The notes below the pieces were generated by a model. The model was not told where the DNA came from. It worked only from the letters and a program-made list of their open reading frames with translations, and did no database searches. Source: Candidatus Cybelea septentrionalis (lineage in GTDB: Bacteria > Vulcanimicrobiota > Vulcanimicrobiia > Vulcanimicrobiales > Vulcanimicrobiaceae). Taken from it: DNA of 64,000 nucleotides. The stretch spans positions 242,433 through 306,432 of the forward strand of contig PMHJ01000037.1 of the NCBI GenBank assembly GCA_003158175.1, read 5' to 3'. The translations under genes and the position numbers were made by a program. Numbering within the stretch: the stretch's first letter is position 1; each line of letters starts with the position of its first letter. Shown here in pieces: positions 52,392 to 62,164 of this stretch.

Positions 52392-53445
52392 GCAGTTGTC
52401 GCTGCACGATCAACTGCACGTGCGCTTACAGGAGAAACTGCGCCGCGAGCTTGGCGCGGCGGTGCTCGACGCACTGGCTGACCCGCGCGTCATCGAAGTG
52501 ATGCTTAATCCCGATGGCCGCTTGTGGATCGACGAGCTCGGGGTGGGTATGCGCGATACGGGGAGTCGGATATCTCCTGCGCAAGCCGAGAATCTGCTCG
52601 GCACCGTCGCCGCTACGCTCGGCTACGTGATTACGCCGGAGCGCCCGGTGCTCGAAGGCGAGCTACATCTCGACGGTAGCCGCGTGTGCGGGCTGCTGCC
52701 GCCGGTCGTGCTCGCGCCGACGTTCTGCATTCGCAAGGCCGCGGCGCTGGTCTACGGTCTCGACGACTACGTGCGCGACGGAATTCTCGACGGCGTGGTG
52801 ACGCCGACGCTGGCGAGCATCGATCCTGCGCCAACATGCGGACACGCCGCCGTTTTGCGCCACGCGATTCGCACGCGCCAGAACATCTTGGTCGTCGGCG
52901 GCACGCAAAGCGGCAAGACAACGCTGGCAAACGGACTGCTCCACGAGCTGAGCACGTCGGTTGGCTCAACGCAGCGGGTGCTGACGATCGAAGAGACGCG
53001 TGAGCTGCGCTGCACCGTTCCCAATCACGTCGCTCTGCGCACGACCGAAGCGGTTGACATGACGCGCCTCGTTCGTACAGCACTTCGTTTGCGTCCCGAC
53101 CGCATCATTGTCGGCGAGGTGCGCGGCGCGGAGGCGCTGGCGATGCTCAAGTCCTGGAACACCGGCCATCCCGGCGGCATTGCGACCGTGCATGCCAACG
53201 ACGCCCGTGCGGGACTCATTCGGCTCGAGCAGTTGGTGCAGGAAGCTAACGTGCCACCGCAGCCCGCGCTCATTGCTGAGGCTGTCGACCTCATCGTCGT
53301 CATTGTGCGCACGCCCACGGGCCGAAAAATCACCGAGATCGCGCGTGTCCACGGGGCGTCCGCCTCCGGCTACGTGCTCGAACCGATCGATCCCACGATT
53401 GTCGAGCAGACTCCGCAAATGCACCGCCATTTGATCGCCCTATGA
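52384..53445 (+). CDS. trbB: Conjugal transfer ATPase TrbB (VirB11)
   Basis: A 353-aa hexameric secretion ATPase. The start is GTG 52384, overlapping the traG stop by 8 bp. Walker A is GGTQSGKTT (about residue 172); other family motifs are LTIEETREL, RLRPDRIIVGEVRG (Walker B box) and GHPGGIATVHAN. Normal length. It powers pilus assembly and substrate transfer. Confidence 0.93.
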   Translation: MPEQLSLHDQLHVRLQEKLRRELGAAVLDALADPRVIEVMLNPDGRLWIDELGVGMRDTGSRISPAQAENLLGTVAATLGYVITPERPVLEGELHLDGSRVCGLLPPVVLAPTFCIRKAAALVYGLDDYVRDGILDGVVTPTLASIDPAPTCGHAAVLRHAIRTRQNILVVGGTQSGKTTLANGLLHELSTSVGSTQRVLTIEETRELRCTVPNHVALRTTEAVDMTRLVRTALRLRPDRIIVGEVRGAEALAMLKSWNTGHPGGIATVHANDARAGLIRLEQLVQEANVPPQPALIAEAVDLIVVIVRTPTGRKITEIARVHGASASGYVLEPIDPTIVEQTPQMHRHLIAL

Positions 53446-53472
53446 CTTACTAAACCAAGAAAGGATTACGTT

Positions 53473-53796
53473 ATGATTCGCATGCCCGCCGCGGTGAGAA
53501 CTGCGGCGTCGTTATTTCCGCTCTTCGCCATCGCAATGCTCCAGCCGGTGCTCGCGAGCACCGGCGGCGGTCTGCCCTGGGATACGCCCCTGCAGACGCT
53601 GCAAAACGACCTCACCGGACCGGTTGCCACGGCGGTCTCGGTGCTCGCGCTCTTTGCGGCCGGCGCAGCGCTGGTTTTCGGCGAGGAGCTTGGGCACCTG
53701 GTGCGGCGCGCGCTCTTGCTCGTCGTCGCGATCGCCTTTCTCGTGCTCGGCAACAACTTCTTGACGGCGCTGGGCCTGACGGGAGCGGTGATATGA
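53473..53796 (+). CDS. trbC: Conjugal pilin TrbC (VirB2)
   Basis: A 107-aa pilin precursor with an N-terminal signal segment, then two hydrophobic helices (VATAVSVLALFAAGAALVFG and LLLVVAIAFLVLGNNFLTAL) separated by a short polar loop. Size and position between trbB and trbD identify it. It overlaps the trbD start by 4 bp. Confidence 0.88.
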   Translation: MIRMPAAVRTAASLFPLFAIAMLQPVLASTGGGLPWDTPLQTLQNDLTGPVATAVSVLALFAAGAALVFGEELGHLVRRALLLVVAIAFLVLGNNFLTALGLTGAVI

Positions 53797-54110
53797 CCGA
53801 TCGACCGCGCACGATTCCGATTCACCTGTCGCTAATTCGTCCGATCCTGCTGATGGGGGCGGAGCGTGAGCTCGTGCTCATCTCGGGGATTCTCGCGGCG
53901 GTGCTCGTGATGAGCCTCGCACGGCTGCTCTTCACGGTCATCGGCGTTGTCTTTTGGGGCTTGAGCCTCGGGGCGTTGCAACGCGCTGCGAAGTCCGATC
54001 CGCAGTTCACCCGCGTCTATCTGCGCCACACGCGCTACCGCGGCTATTATTCGGCGCAGTCGCGCGCGACATCTCGCCTTTCAACCGTACGGGAGGGCAT
54101 GCCGTGCTGA
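53793..54110 (+). CDS. trbD: Conjugal transfer protein TrbD (VirB3)
   Basis: A 105-aa inner-membrane protein with IPIHLSLIRPILLMGAERE at the N-terminus and two hydrophobic segments, as in VirB3/TrbD. It overlaps trbC by 4 bp and trbE by 7 bp. Confidence 0.9.
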   Translation: MTDRPRTIPIHLSLIRPILLMGAERELVLISGILAAVLVMSLARLLFTVIGVVFWGLSLGALQRAAKSDPQFTRVYLRHTRYRGYYSAQSRATSRLSTVREGMPC

Positions 54111-56593
54111 ACCTGCGCGAATTTCGCTCCACGGCCAAAGGTTTGCCGGATCTGCTGAACTACGCGGCGGTCGTCGACGACGGCGTCGTGCTCAACAAGG
54201 ACGGCAGCCTCACCGCAGCGTGGACGTATCGTGGCGAAGATCTCGATTCGGCCAGCGCGCCGGAACTCTCAGCGCTCTCGGCACGCGTCAACGCGGCGTT
54301 CGCGCGGCGCGGCAGCGGATGGATGGTCCACGTCGACGCGCTGCGTACCGAGGCGCGCGGCTATCCGGAGGCGGGGGCGTTTCCCGATCGTACGACGCTG
54401 CTCATCGACGCGGAGCGGCGGGCGGCCTACGAGGCCGAGGGCGCGCACTACGAGAGTCGCTACGTCCTCTCCGTGACCTACCTTCCGCCGATCGACGCGC
54501 ATCACGCGATCGCGACCTTCTTTGTCGAGGGCGACCGGCCGCGGGAGCACGCCGGCATGGCTTCCCGGGCGCTGGAAACCTTCGCGGGCGCCCTCGTGGA
54601 AATCGAGGATAACCTGTCAGCGGCGGTGCGGCTGGTGCGCTTGCGCGGCCGCCGGATCGAGGATCCCTTCGGGCGCGGGCACATTCACGACGAGCTGCTG
54701 CGCCACTTCATGGTGTGTCTCACCGGCGAGGACCATCCGGTCAACCTCCCGCCAGTTCCGATGTACCTCGACGCGGTCTTTGGCTCGCAGGACTTCTTCG
54801 GGGGGCTGCGGCCGCGGATCGGCTGCCGCCACATTCGCCCGATCGCGATCACCGGATTTCCGGCCGAGAGCTATCCAGGAATACTCGACTTCCTGAACCG
54901 CTTGCCGCTCTGCTATCGGTGGTCGACCCGGTTTATTCTGCTCGACGCGCCGGCGGCGCAGCAGCGGATCAACCGCTACCGTGCGCGCTGGTGGCAGAAA
55001 CGCAAGAGCTTGCGCAACCTCGTGCGCGAACAGACCGGCACCGCCGCGACGCACGTGGATGCCGACGCCGATGCGATGGCCAACGATGCCGTTGCGGCAC
55101 TGGCCGATGCGTCGAGCGGTGCAGTGAAGTTCGGTTACTACACCAGCGTCGTCGTGCTGATGGATGAGAACGCCGAGCTCGTCGATGCCGCGGCGCGCGA
55201 CGTGCTCAAAGCGATCCATCATGCCGGCTTCGGTGCGCGCATCGAAGACGTCAACGCCGTCGAGGCGTTCTTGGGGACGTTGCCCGGCCACGGCGTTCCG
55301 AATATCCGCCGCCCACTACTTCATACGCTCAACCTCGCCGATCTGCTGCCGCTCACGACCATCTGGCCTGGACTCGCGCAACAGCCGTGCCCGTTCTATC
55401 CGCCGCACAGCCCGCCGCTCGCGTACGCGGCGACCACTGGCGCAACGCCGTTTCGTTTGAACCTCCACGTCGGCGACGTCGGGCATACGCTGGTCGTCGG
55501 GCCGACCGGCAGTGGGAAATCGACGCTGCTGGCGTTCCTGCTCGCGCAGCATTTTCGCTATCCCGACGCACACGTCTTCGCGTTTGACAAGGGTTACTCG
55601 CTCTATGTGCTCTGCGCCGCCAGCGGCGGATCGTACTACGAGATCGGCGCAGATAGCGGTCCGGCGTTCACGCCGCTCGCGCAGATCGACGCACCGTCGG
55701 AGCGCTTGTGGGCGCAGGAGTGGCTGGAGACGCTGGTCACGCTGCAAGGCGTCACCGTTACGCCCGTGCACCGGCGCGCGTTGCATCGCGCGCTCGAGCT
55801 GCTGGCCAGTGCGCAGAGCCGCACGCTCACCGATCTCGTCAACACCGTGCAAGACCAGCTCTTGCGCGACGCGCTCACGCCGTATACGCTGGCTGGGCCG
55901 CTCGGCCGCTTACTCGACGCCGAACGCGACGAGCTCGACGAGAACCTCTTCCAAGTCTTCGAGCTCGACCACGTCGCGATGATGGGCGAGAAGAACCTCG
56001 TACCAGTCCTGCTCTACCTCTTTCATCGGGTGCAGCGACGCCTGGCGCGCGGGCGCCCGGCAATCGTTGCGCTGGGTGAAGCGTGGCTAGCGCTCTCGCA
56101 TCCGCTCTTTCGCGAAAAGATCCGCGAGTGGCTCAAGACGTTGCGCAAGAGCAACGGCGCCGCCATTCTCGAAACGCAATCGATCAGCGACATCACCGAG
56201 TCGCCGATTCGCGACGTCATCATCGAGTCGTGCCTGACTAAGATTTTCTTACCCAACAGCGAGGCGCAGACCGAACACGCCGCAGGCGCCTATAAAGCCT
56301 TGGGGCTTTCGGCGCGGCAAATCGAGCTGATCGCGCGCGCCGTGCCCAAGCGTCAATACTACTACAGCAGTCCGCTAGGCAAGCGGCTCTTCGAACTGGG
56401 CCTGGGGCCGATTGCGGTCAGCTTTCTCGGTGCGGCCGGCCGTGATGATCTCGCCGCGGTGCGCAGCCTGCGCGATCGCTTTCCCGCTACGTGGCCGGCC
56501 GAGTGGCTCTACCGGCGTGGGCTGCGCGACGCGGCCGCGCAGTGGGCCGAGTTGCCACCACCCGCTCCAACGCTCACCTCACCTTCTCTTTAA
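54104..56593 (+). CDS. trbE: Conjugal transfer ATPase TrbE (VirB4)
   Basis: An 829-aa VirB4-type ATPase. The start is GTG 54104 (VLNLREFR) with a GGGAGG ribosome binding site; a longer frame would lie within trbD. Walker A is GPTGSGKST (about residue 467); the Walker B region is IVALGEAWLAL with ETQSISDI beyond. It energises T4SS assembly at the inner membrane. Confidence 0.93.
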   Translation: MLNLREFRSTAKGLPDLLNYAAVVDDGVVLNKDGSLTAAWTYRGEDLDSASAPELSALSARVNAAFARRGSGWMVHVDALRTEARGYPEAGAFPDRTTLLIDAERRAAYEAEGAHYESRYVLSVTYLPPIDAHHAIATFFVEGDRPREHAGMASRALETFAGALVEIEDNLSAAVRLVRLRGRRIEDPFGRGHIHDELLRHFMVCLTGEDHPVNLPPVPMYLDAVFGSQDFFGGLRPRIGCRHIRPIAITGFPAESYPGILDFLNRLPLCYRWSTRFILLDAPAAQQRINRYRARWWQKRKSLRNLVREQTGTAATHVDADADAMANDAVAALADASSGAVKFGYYTSVVVLMDENAELVDAAARDVLKAIHHAGFGARIEDVNAVEAFLGTLPGHGVPNIRRPLLHTLNLADLLPLTTIWPGLAQQPCPFYPPHSPPLAYAATTGATPFRLNLHVGDVGHTLVVGPTGSGKSTLLAFLLAQHFRYPDAHVFAFDKGYSLYVLCAASGGSYYEIGADSGPAFTPLAQIDAPSERLWAQEWLETLVTLQGVTVTPVHRRALHRALELLASAQSRTLTDLVNTVQDQLLRDALTPYTLAGPLGRLLDAERDELDENLFQVFELDHVAMMGEKNLVPVLLYLFHRVQRRLARGRPAIVALGEAWLALSHPLFREKIREWLKTLRKSNGAAILETQSISDITESPIRDVIIESCLTKIFLPNSEAQTEHAAGAYKALGLSARQIELIARAVPKRQYYYSSPLGKRLFELGLGPIAVSFLGAAGRDDLAAVRSLRDRFPATWPAEWLYRRGLRDAAAQWAELPPPAPTLTSPSL

Positions 56594-56603
56594 GGAGACC
56601 ACC

Positions 56604-57311
56604 ATGAAACGAAATCTCTTCCGCGCCGTCGCGCTAATGGCGGCGCTTCTCTGCGCGCCCGCGCAGCCGGCCCAAGCGCAAGTGGCCGTCTATGACGCGG
56701 CGAACTACGTCAAGAACACGCTGACCGAACTGCACACGTTGCAGATTGTCACTGATCAGGCGACCCAGATCGCCAACCAGCTTCAGCAAATCGACTACCA
56801 GGTGCAGAGCTTGCGAAACTTTCCCAACGGCATCTGGGGGCAAATCCAAGGCGATCTGCAGGCACTCACCCAGATCGCGAAGGTCGGGCAGAGCATCAGC
56901 TACGGCGATGCGAACTTAAGCACCGAGTTCACGCACATGTACCCCGGCTACGAAGTGCCGACAAACTACACGCAGGCCTACACGCAATGGGGGAGCAACG
57001 CGCTGGGCGGAATGCAAGGCGCGCTGCAGTCAGCGGGGTTGCAGAGCACGCAGTTCCAGAGCGAAGATGCACTCTTCAGCCAGCTTCAAGGACTCTCCAA
57101 CGGCTCGGTCGGCCAAATGCAGGCGCTGCAAGTCGGTAACATGATCAGCATCCAGGAGGTGCAGCAGCTCGAAAAACTCCGGCAGCTGCAGATGGCTCAA
57201 GTCCAAGGTGAGTTCGACTACCTCGCGACGCAGCAGCAGAACGACCTGGTGAAGTTCGCAACCCTGCGCGCGTGGCTGGACAGCCAGCAAAACTACAAGT
57301 CTAGCGAGTAG
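56604..57311 (+). CDS. trbJ: Conjugal transfer protein TrbJ (VirB5)
   Basis: A 235-aa periplasmic/pilus-tip protein starting at ATG 56604 behind AAGGAGA. It has a Sec signal peptide (MKRNLFRAVALMAALLCAP, cleaved near QAQ), then VYDAANYVKNTLTEL and Gln-rich helices (TQIANQLQQIDYQVQSL) typical of TrbJ. Position after trbE is as in Tn4371-type modules. Confidence 0.9.
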   Translation: MKRNLFRAVALMAALLCAPAQPAQAQVAVYDAANYVKNTLTELHTLQIVTDQATQIANQLQQIDYQVQSLRNFPNGIWGQIQGDLQALTQIAKVGQSISYGDANLSTEFTHMYPGYEVPTNYTQAYTQWGSNALGGMQGALQSAGLQSTQFQSEDALFSQLQGLSNGSVGQMQALQVGNMISIQEVQQLEKLRQLQMAQVQGEFDYLATQQQNDLVKFATLRAWLDSQQNYKSSE

Positions 57312-57317
57312 CGTTCG

Positions 57318-58787
57318 ATGCAAAGGTTCACGAGAGCAGCATCGCTGCTCTTTTTTCTTGCGCTCCTGCCGACAGCAGCGCTGGCGGATTCGCAGCCGGT
57401 CTGCGTACCGGGCGCGGGCCAGGGCGGCATTCTCACCGGCCTGGCGCATCAGTTCAGCACGACGACCCAACCATGGATGACGACCGCCCTGCACTATGCG
57501 CAAGGCCTCTTCTTTGCGCTGGTCGCGATCGAAATCGCGTGGTCGGCGATCACGTACGTCCTGCAGAAGGACAGTCTGCCGGACTTCGTCGCGTCGCTGC
57601 TGCTTAAGATCCTGGGCGTCGGGTTCTTCTTTATCGTGTTGCAGCCGCAGTACGGACCGGTCTGGATCGGCGACATCATCTCCAGCTTCAGCCAAGCCGG
57701 CAGCGCGATTAGCGGGCAGGTGCAGCTGACGCCCGGCGACCCGAGCTCGGTCTTCAACTGCGGGACAGACATCGCCAACGCGATGCTCGAAAGCACCTCG
57801 GAAAATCAGGGCATGACGCTCGGCAATCTCTTGCCGATGATCGAGATCGTTCTTACCTCGATGATCTGCGCGCTTGGCGTCGTGCTGGCCTTTGCGATCA
57901 TCGCGGGCCAGCTGCTCATCACGCTGGTCGAGTCGTATATCGTCATCGGTGCTGGGGTTTTCATGCTCGGTTTTACCGGCAGCCGCTGGACGCTAGTGTT
58001 TGGGGAAAAGTACGTTGGCTACGCGGTCAGTATTGGCATCAAGCTTTTCATGCTGGAGTTAATCGTCGGGTTGGGGTTCGATCTCGGACAGCAGTGGGGT
58101 TCACTGTTCGCTAACGGCATCGCACCGCCGGAGACCTACATCGAGGTGGTGGGCGCGGCGCTGGTCTTCGGCTTTCTCGCCTGGCAGATTCCCAGCCTCG
58201 CGGCTTCCCTCATGAACGGCGCGCCGCGCATGACCCTGGGAAGCTTCGTAAGTACCGCCGGCGCCGTTGCGGTCGGCGGCGTGATCGTCGGCAGCGGTGT
58301 CGGCGCGCTGGCCGCCGGTGCGACTACGCTTGCCGGCGGCAGCACGGAAACCGTTCGCGCGGCCGGCAACGTCGGCGATGTCGAAAGCGCGCGCCTCCTC
58401 GATACCGGCGGCCCCGGAAACGGGCGTTCCGGGTACGGCGGAAGCGCCGACGATCCCGACGCGTATGCGCGTGATTCGGACACGTTTGCGAGCAGCACGA
58501 CCTCGGATCGCGACGACCAAATCGCGGACGCCGCTGACGCGGTCAGCGAATCCGACGATTCAACTGAGGCCGAGGGCACCGAAGAAGAACTCGCCGCAAC
58601 GCGCGCGAGCGACGCGGCCGTTGCCGGCGACGATGCTCGCGAGGTTACCCAAGCCGAAGAGAGTGACGTGAGCAGCGATCCAACCGGCACGCCGCGCGGC
58701 ATCAATCCGATGCTCTTTCGACAGCCGCCCGTGCCCGACGACTCCGCCGACGGCAACGTCGAGATTCGCTTCAAACATCCTGAATGA
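57318..58787 (+). CDS. trbL: Conjugal transfer protein TrbL (VirB6)
   Basis: A 489-aa polytopic inner-membrane channel component with a signal-like N-terminus and five to six membrane helices between residues ~50 and 340. The acidic C-terminal tail (about 120 residues, rich in Asp, Glu and Ser) is cytosolic or disordered. Its stop is immediately followed by the trbF start. Confidence 0.9.
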   Translation: MQRFTRAASLLFFLALLPTAALADSQPVCVPGAGQGGILTGLAHQFSTTTQPWMTTALHYAQGLFFALVAIEIAWSAITYVLQKDSLPDFVASLLLKILGVGFFFIVLQPQYGPVWIGDIISSFSQAGSAISGQVQLTPGDPSSVFNCGTDIANAMLESTSENQGMTLGNLLPMIEIVLTSMICALGVVLAFAIIAGQLLITLVESYIVIGAGVFMLGFTGSRWTLVFGEKYVGYAVSIGIKLFMLELIVGLGFDLGQQWGSLFANGIAPPETYIEVVGAALVFGFLAWQIPSLAASLMNGAPRMTLGSFVSTAGAVAVGGVIVGSGVGALAAGATTLAGGSTETVRAAGNVGDVESARLLDTGGPGNGRSGYGGSADDPDAYARDSDTFASSTTSDRDDQIADAADAVSESDDSTEAEGTEEELAATRASDAAVAGDDAREVTQAEESDVSSDPTGTPRGINPMLFRQPPVPDDSADGNVEIRFKHPE

Positions 58788-59468
58788 GTGAGTGAACATA
58801 TGAAAACAAGCGAACACGCCGCCGATGCAGCGGCACTAGAAACCCCGTATCTCTCGGCACGCCGAGAGTGGAACGAACGCTACGGCGACTACATCGCACG
58901 CGCACGCACGTGGCGATGGGCCGCGTTCGCCGCGCTCGCCGTGTCGCTGGTACTCGCGATCGGCGTGGTCTGGCAAGGCGCGCAAAGTAAAGTCGTGCCG
59001 TACGTCGTCGAGGTTGACAAGCTCGGCGACGCGGTCGCAGTTGGCCGCGCCGATCGCGCCACCCCGGCCGATGTACGTGTGATCAAGGCGCAACTTGCGG
59101 CCTGGATCGTCGACGTGCGCTCGGTCAGCTCCGATCCGCTCGCGCAGAAAGCCGCGCTCTCACGTTCGTACGCTGTGACCGCGGCGACCGCGACGCTCTT
59201 TCTCAACGACTACTACCGGCAGCACTCGCCATTTAGCCAGAACCGCACGGTTGCGGTCAGTGTGGATTCGGTGCTGCCGATCAGCAAACAAACCTATCAG
59301 ATTCAATGGAGCGAGGACGGACGCGACCTCCAAGGCCGCGACCTCGGCACGACGCACTGGCTCGCCAGCGTCACGGTCGCCTTCGATCCGCCAACTGATG
59401 AACGAGGGGTCCTGAGCAACCCGCTCGGGCTCTACGTGACTGGCATCAGCTGGACCCAACACTTGTAA
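58788..59468 (+). CDS. trbF: Conjugal transfer protein TrbF (VirB8)
   Basis: A 226-aa bitopic inner-membrane protein. GTG 58788 or ATG 58800 could be the start. It has one N-terminal membrane helix (WAAFAALAVSLVLAIGVVW) followed by the VirB8 periplasmic NTF2-like domain (VPYVVEVDKLGDAVAVG, YQIQWSEDGRD). It joins inner-membrane and core complexes. Confidence 0.9.
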   Translation: MSEHMKTSEHAADAAALETPYLSARREWNERYGDYIARARTWRWAAFAALAVSLVLAIGVVWQGAQSKVVPYVVEVDKLGDAVAVGRADRATPADVRVIKAQLAAWIVDVRSVSSDPLAQKAALSRSYAVTAATATLFLNDYYRQHSPFSQNRTVAVSVDSVLPISKQTYQIQWSEDGRDLQGRDLGTTHWLASVTVAFDPPTDERGVLSNPLGLYVTGISWTQHL

Positions 59469-59498
59469 CTCTTCATCGCTTTTTGTGAGGAATAACCA

Positions 59499-60248
59499 AT
59501 GCTGCGACAGATCAGGATCTTCGCTCTTCTTACCTGTGCCCTCATCCCGGCGGTTGCCCACGCCGGTCCGATCGCCGGACCCGACGGCGTGCTGCGCTAT
59601 CCTTTTGGAGAACGCACCCCGCCGACGTTGCGCTGCAAGCCGCTCTTCGTCTGTGACCTCGTGCTCGAACCCGGCGAGGCGATTGTCAACGTCGCGGTCG
59701 GCGACTCGGTGCGCTGGCTCATTGCGCCGGCGTCAAGCGGCGGCGGCGACGGTGCCACGCCGCATGTGCTAGTCAAGCCGACCGAGGCCGGCTTGCGCAC
59801 AAACCTCATCGTGACGACGAACCGGCGGACGTATTACCTGACGCTAGTGTCAAGTTACAACTTCCCGATGCCGCGGATCGGCTTTCTCTATCCGCAAGAT
59901 CCGCAGCAGGTCTTCGCCACTGCCGCTATCGGGCGCGGGGTACGCGTTGACGCACCGCTGCCCGACACGGCGATCGACAGGCTCGATTTCAACTACCGCA
60001 TGAGCGGCGACCACGACTTGCAGCCGGTGCGCGTCTTCAACGACGGCACTCACACGTATCTGCAAATGCCCCAAGGCATGCGCGAGGTTCCGGTGCTATT
60101 CGCGATCGGCAGCGACAGCGGCGATACACTCGTGAACTACCGTTTCACGGGCCTCTACTACGTCGTCGACGGTGTGCCGCCGGGCATCGCCCTTGTTGAG
60201 GGCAGCGGCAAGCACCAGCGCCGCGCGCTCGTGACCCGTGGGAGCTAA
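59499..60248 (+). CDS. trbG: Conjugal transfer protein TrbG (VirB9)
   Basis: A 249-aa periplasmic core-complex protein with signal peptide (cleavage near AHAGP), and VirB9 strands (PGEAIVNVAVGDSVRWLI, HVLVKPTEAGLRTNLIVTT, RRTYYLTL). GAGG ribosome binding site. It forms the outer-membrane ring with TrbI. Confidence 0.9.
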   Translation: MLRQIRIFALLTCALIPAVAHAGPIAGPDGVLRYPFGERTPPTLRCKPLFVCDLVLEPGEAIVNVAVGDSVRWLIAPASSGGGDGATPHVLVKPTEAGLRTNLIVTTNRRTYYLTLVSSYNFPMPRIGFLYPQDPQQVFATAAIGRGVRVDAPLPDTAIDRLDFNYRMSGDHDLQPVRVFNDGTHTYLQMPQGMREVPVLFAIGSDSGDTLVNYRFTGLYYVVDGVPPGIALVEGSGKHQRRALVTRGS

Positions 60249-60251
60249 ATC

Positions 60252-61508
60252 ATGGATCCAAAACACCCAAGTTCACCGGTCGAGCTGGTCGAAAAGGCTT
60301 GGCGCGGCCCAGTTCTCGGGGTCATCAAGATCAGCGCGAAAGCCGGGTTCATGGCAGCGCTGCTGCTCGCTGGCCTCGTCGGACTGATCGTCTACGGCAT
60401 ATCGACAGCGGGACACCGCCGCGCTTCGAACCTCAACTCCGCAGCAACCCTGACGAAAGCTTCCGAGCAGCAGACGCCGTGGTGGAACGCCATTCCTGAT
60501 GCCCGACCCTCAGCGCTGCAGCTTCCTACGCTTCCGGCGCCCGCGCAAGTTCCGCCGCTGCTTAAGCAGGCTGAGAACTCCGTGCACGTGCCACCGCTCG
60601 CGCCAATCTCCGCAACACAGATGCAAGCAGCGCAACTGGCGCACGAGCTGCAAGAGCGGCGGCGAGCGCTACTCGATGCGGCGCAAGCAGCGCCGGTCAT
60701 GGTGCGGCTCAACCAGAGCGGCACGCCCGAGCTTGCCGGTGCGGCGCAGCCGGCACCCGGTGCTCTGCCCTCGCCAGGTTCTGCCTCCGGAATCGCAGGA
60801 AACGCATCGCAATCGCGAGCGTCTGGAAATCAAGATGAGCGCGATGCCTTTCTGGCTTCGGCTGCAAGCGCTTCGCGCAATCAAATCTTTGCGGCACGCC
60901 AAGACGATCCGTCGCCCTACGAACTTCACTCCGGTAGCGTCATACCGGCCGTCCTGCTAACCGGAATCAACGCAGATCTTCCCGGCACGATCGTCGCGCA
61001 AGTGCGAAACGACGTCTTCGACAGCGTCACCGGGCGCTATCTCCTTATTCCCCGCGGCACGAGACTCGTCGGCACCTACGATAACCGGATCGTACAGGGC
61101 CAACGTCGCGTGCTTGTTGCGTGGACGAGGCTGCTCTATCCCGACGGCTCGAGTGTCGACCTCCTCGGCATGCCTGGGACGGACGAGGCTGGGTACGCCG
61201 GTTTTGGCGCCAACGTCGACGAGCACCTCAATAAGGTCTTCACGTCCGCACTGCTGCTCAGCATCATCGGCGCGGGGGCGCAGCTGAGTCAGCCACAGCA
61301 GTCATCGAGCCTGTACACGGCGCCGAGCGTTGGGCAAACGATTGCCGGCGCCGTCGGACAGCAGATTGGCAACACGAGCATCCAGCTCACGCAGCGGCAA
61401 TTGGAAATCCCGCCGACCCTTGAAGTGCCGCCAGGTTATCTTTTTAACGTGCTTGTCGATCGCGACGTCGTGTTGACCGCACCGTACGGCGAGGCGGGTG
61501 CACGATGA
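60252..61508 (+). CDS. trbI: Conjugal transfer protein TrbI (VirB10)
   Basis: A 418-aa core-complex scaffold: one N-terminal membrane helix (AGFMAALLLAGLVGLIVYGI), a long Pro/Ala/Gln-rich periplasmic linker, and the C-terminal VirB10 beta-barrel domain (SGSVIPAVLLTGINADLPG, LLIPRGTRLVGTYD, VLVDRDVVL). It overlaps the next gene by 4 bp. Confidence 0.92.
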   Translation: MDPKHPSSPVELVEKAWRGPVLGVIKISAKAGFMAALLLAGLVGLIVYGISTAGHRRASNLNSAATLTKASEQQTPWWNAIPDARPSALQLPTLPAPAQVPPLLKQAENSVHVPPLAPISATQMQAAQLAHELQERRRALLDAAQAAPVMVRLNQSGTPELAGAAQPAPGALPSPGSASGIAGNASQSRASGNQDERDAFLASAASASRNQIFAARQDDPSPYELHSGSVIPAVLLTGINADLPGTIVAQVRNDVFDSVTGRYLLIPRGTRLVGTYDNRIVQGQRRVLVAWTRLLYPDGSSVDLLGMPGTDEAGYAGFGANVDEHLNKVFTSALLLSIIGAGAQLSQPQQSSSLYTAPSVGQTIAGAVGQQIGNTSIQLTQRQLEIPPTLEVPPGYLFNVLVDRDVVLTAPYGEAGAR

Positions 61509-62143
61509 CACTCCACGTGCTTGCGCTGGCAGCGCTCATTCGGCATTGCGCGCCGGCCATCGCCCCGTCAACCATGACGGCGATCGTACGCGTGGAAAGC
61601 GGGGGCAATCCGTTCGCGATCGGCGACAATACCACGAGGCGTTCGTACTACCCACACGACCGCGCGACTGCGGAAACTTTGGCACGCCGGCTGTTGGGCG
61701 CGGGGCACTTGCTTGACCTCGGGATCGCCCAAATCGACAGCATAAACCTCGCCGGTTTTGGCGTGACGGTGCACACGATCTTCGATCCGTGTACAAATCT
61801 GAACGTAGGTGGGAGGATCCTTAGCGGCGACTACACCTTTGCTGCGCAGCGGTACGGTGACGGGCAGGTCGCGCTACGTCATGCCATCGGTATGTACAAC
61901 ACCGGACGCCTCAATGGCGGAGCGAGCTACGTCGCCCGCGTGCTCGCTGCGGCCAGACTGCGAGAAGAGTATGCTAGTGGTCCACAAGTCTTTTTTCAAC
62001 ACGACGCGAGGCGCTCTCCGATCATGATTCGCGTCGCAACGGTCCAGCGCAGGCAACCGGTTCCGCGCCGCAGTGTAGTCACGCCATCACGCTCACCAAT
62101 CCTCGTTACCGTTGCCCGAACGGCGCTCCCGCAGCTCTTCTAG
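61505..62143 (+). CDS. VirB1-like lytic transglycosylase
   Basis: A 212-aa peptidoglycan hydrolase that opens the cell wall for the T4SS. The catalytic Glu is E31 in VRVESGGNPFAIG; DLGIAQIDSINL and AIGMYNTGRLNGGASYVARV are the usual VirB1/Slt motifs. A 5' ATGA overlap couples it to trbI. The C-terminal ~50 residues are a basic tail. Confidence 0.88.
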   Translation: MTLHVLALAALIRHCAPAIAPSTMTAIVRVESGGNPFAIGDNTTRRSYYPHDRATAETLARRLLGAGHLLDLGIAQIDSINLAGFGVTVHTIFDPCTNLNVGGRILSGDYTFAAQRYGDGQVALRHAIGMYNTGRLNGGASYVARVLAAARLREEYASGPQVFFQHDARRSPIMIRVATVQRRQPVPRRSVVTPSRSPILVTVARTALPQLF

Positions 62144-62164
62144 CGAACGGTCGCACGTGCACTC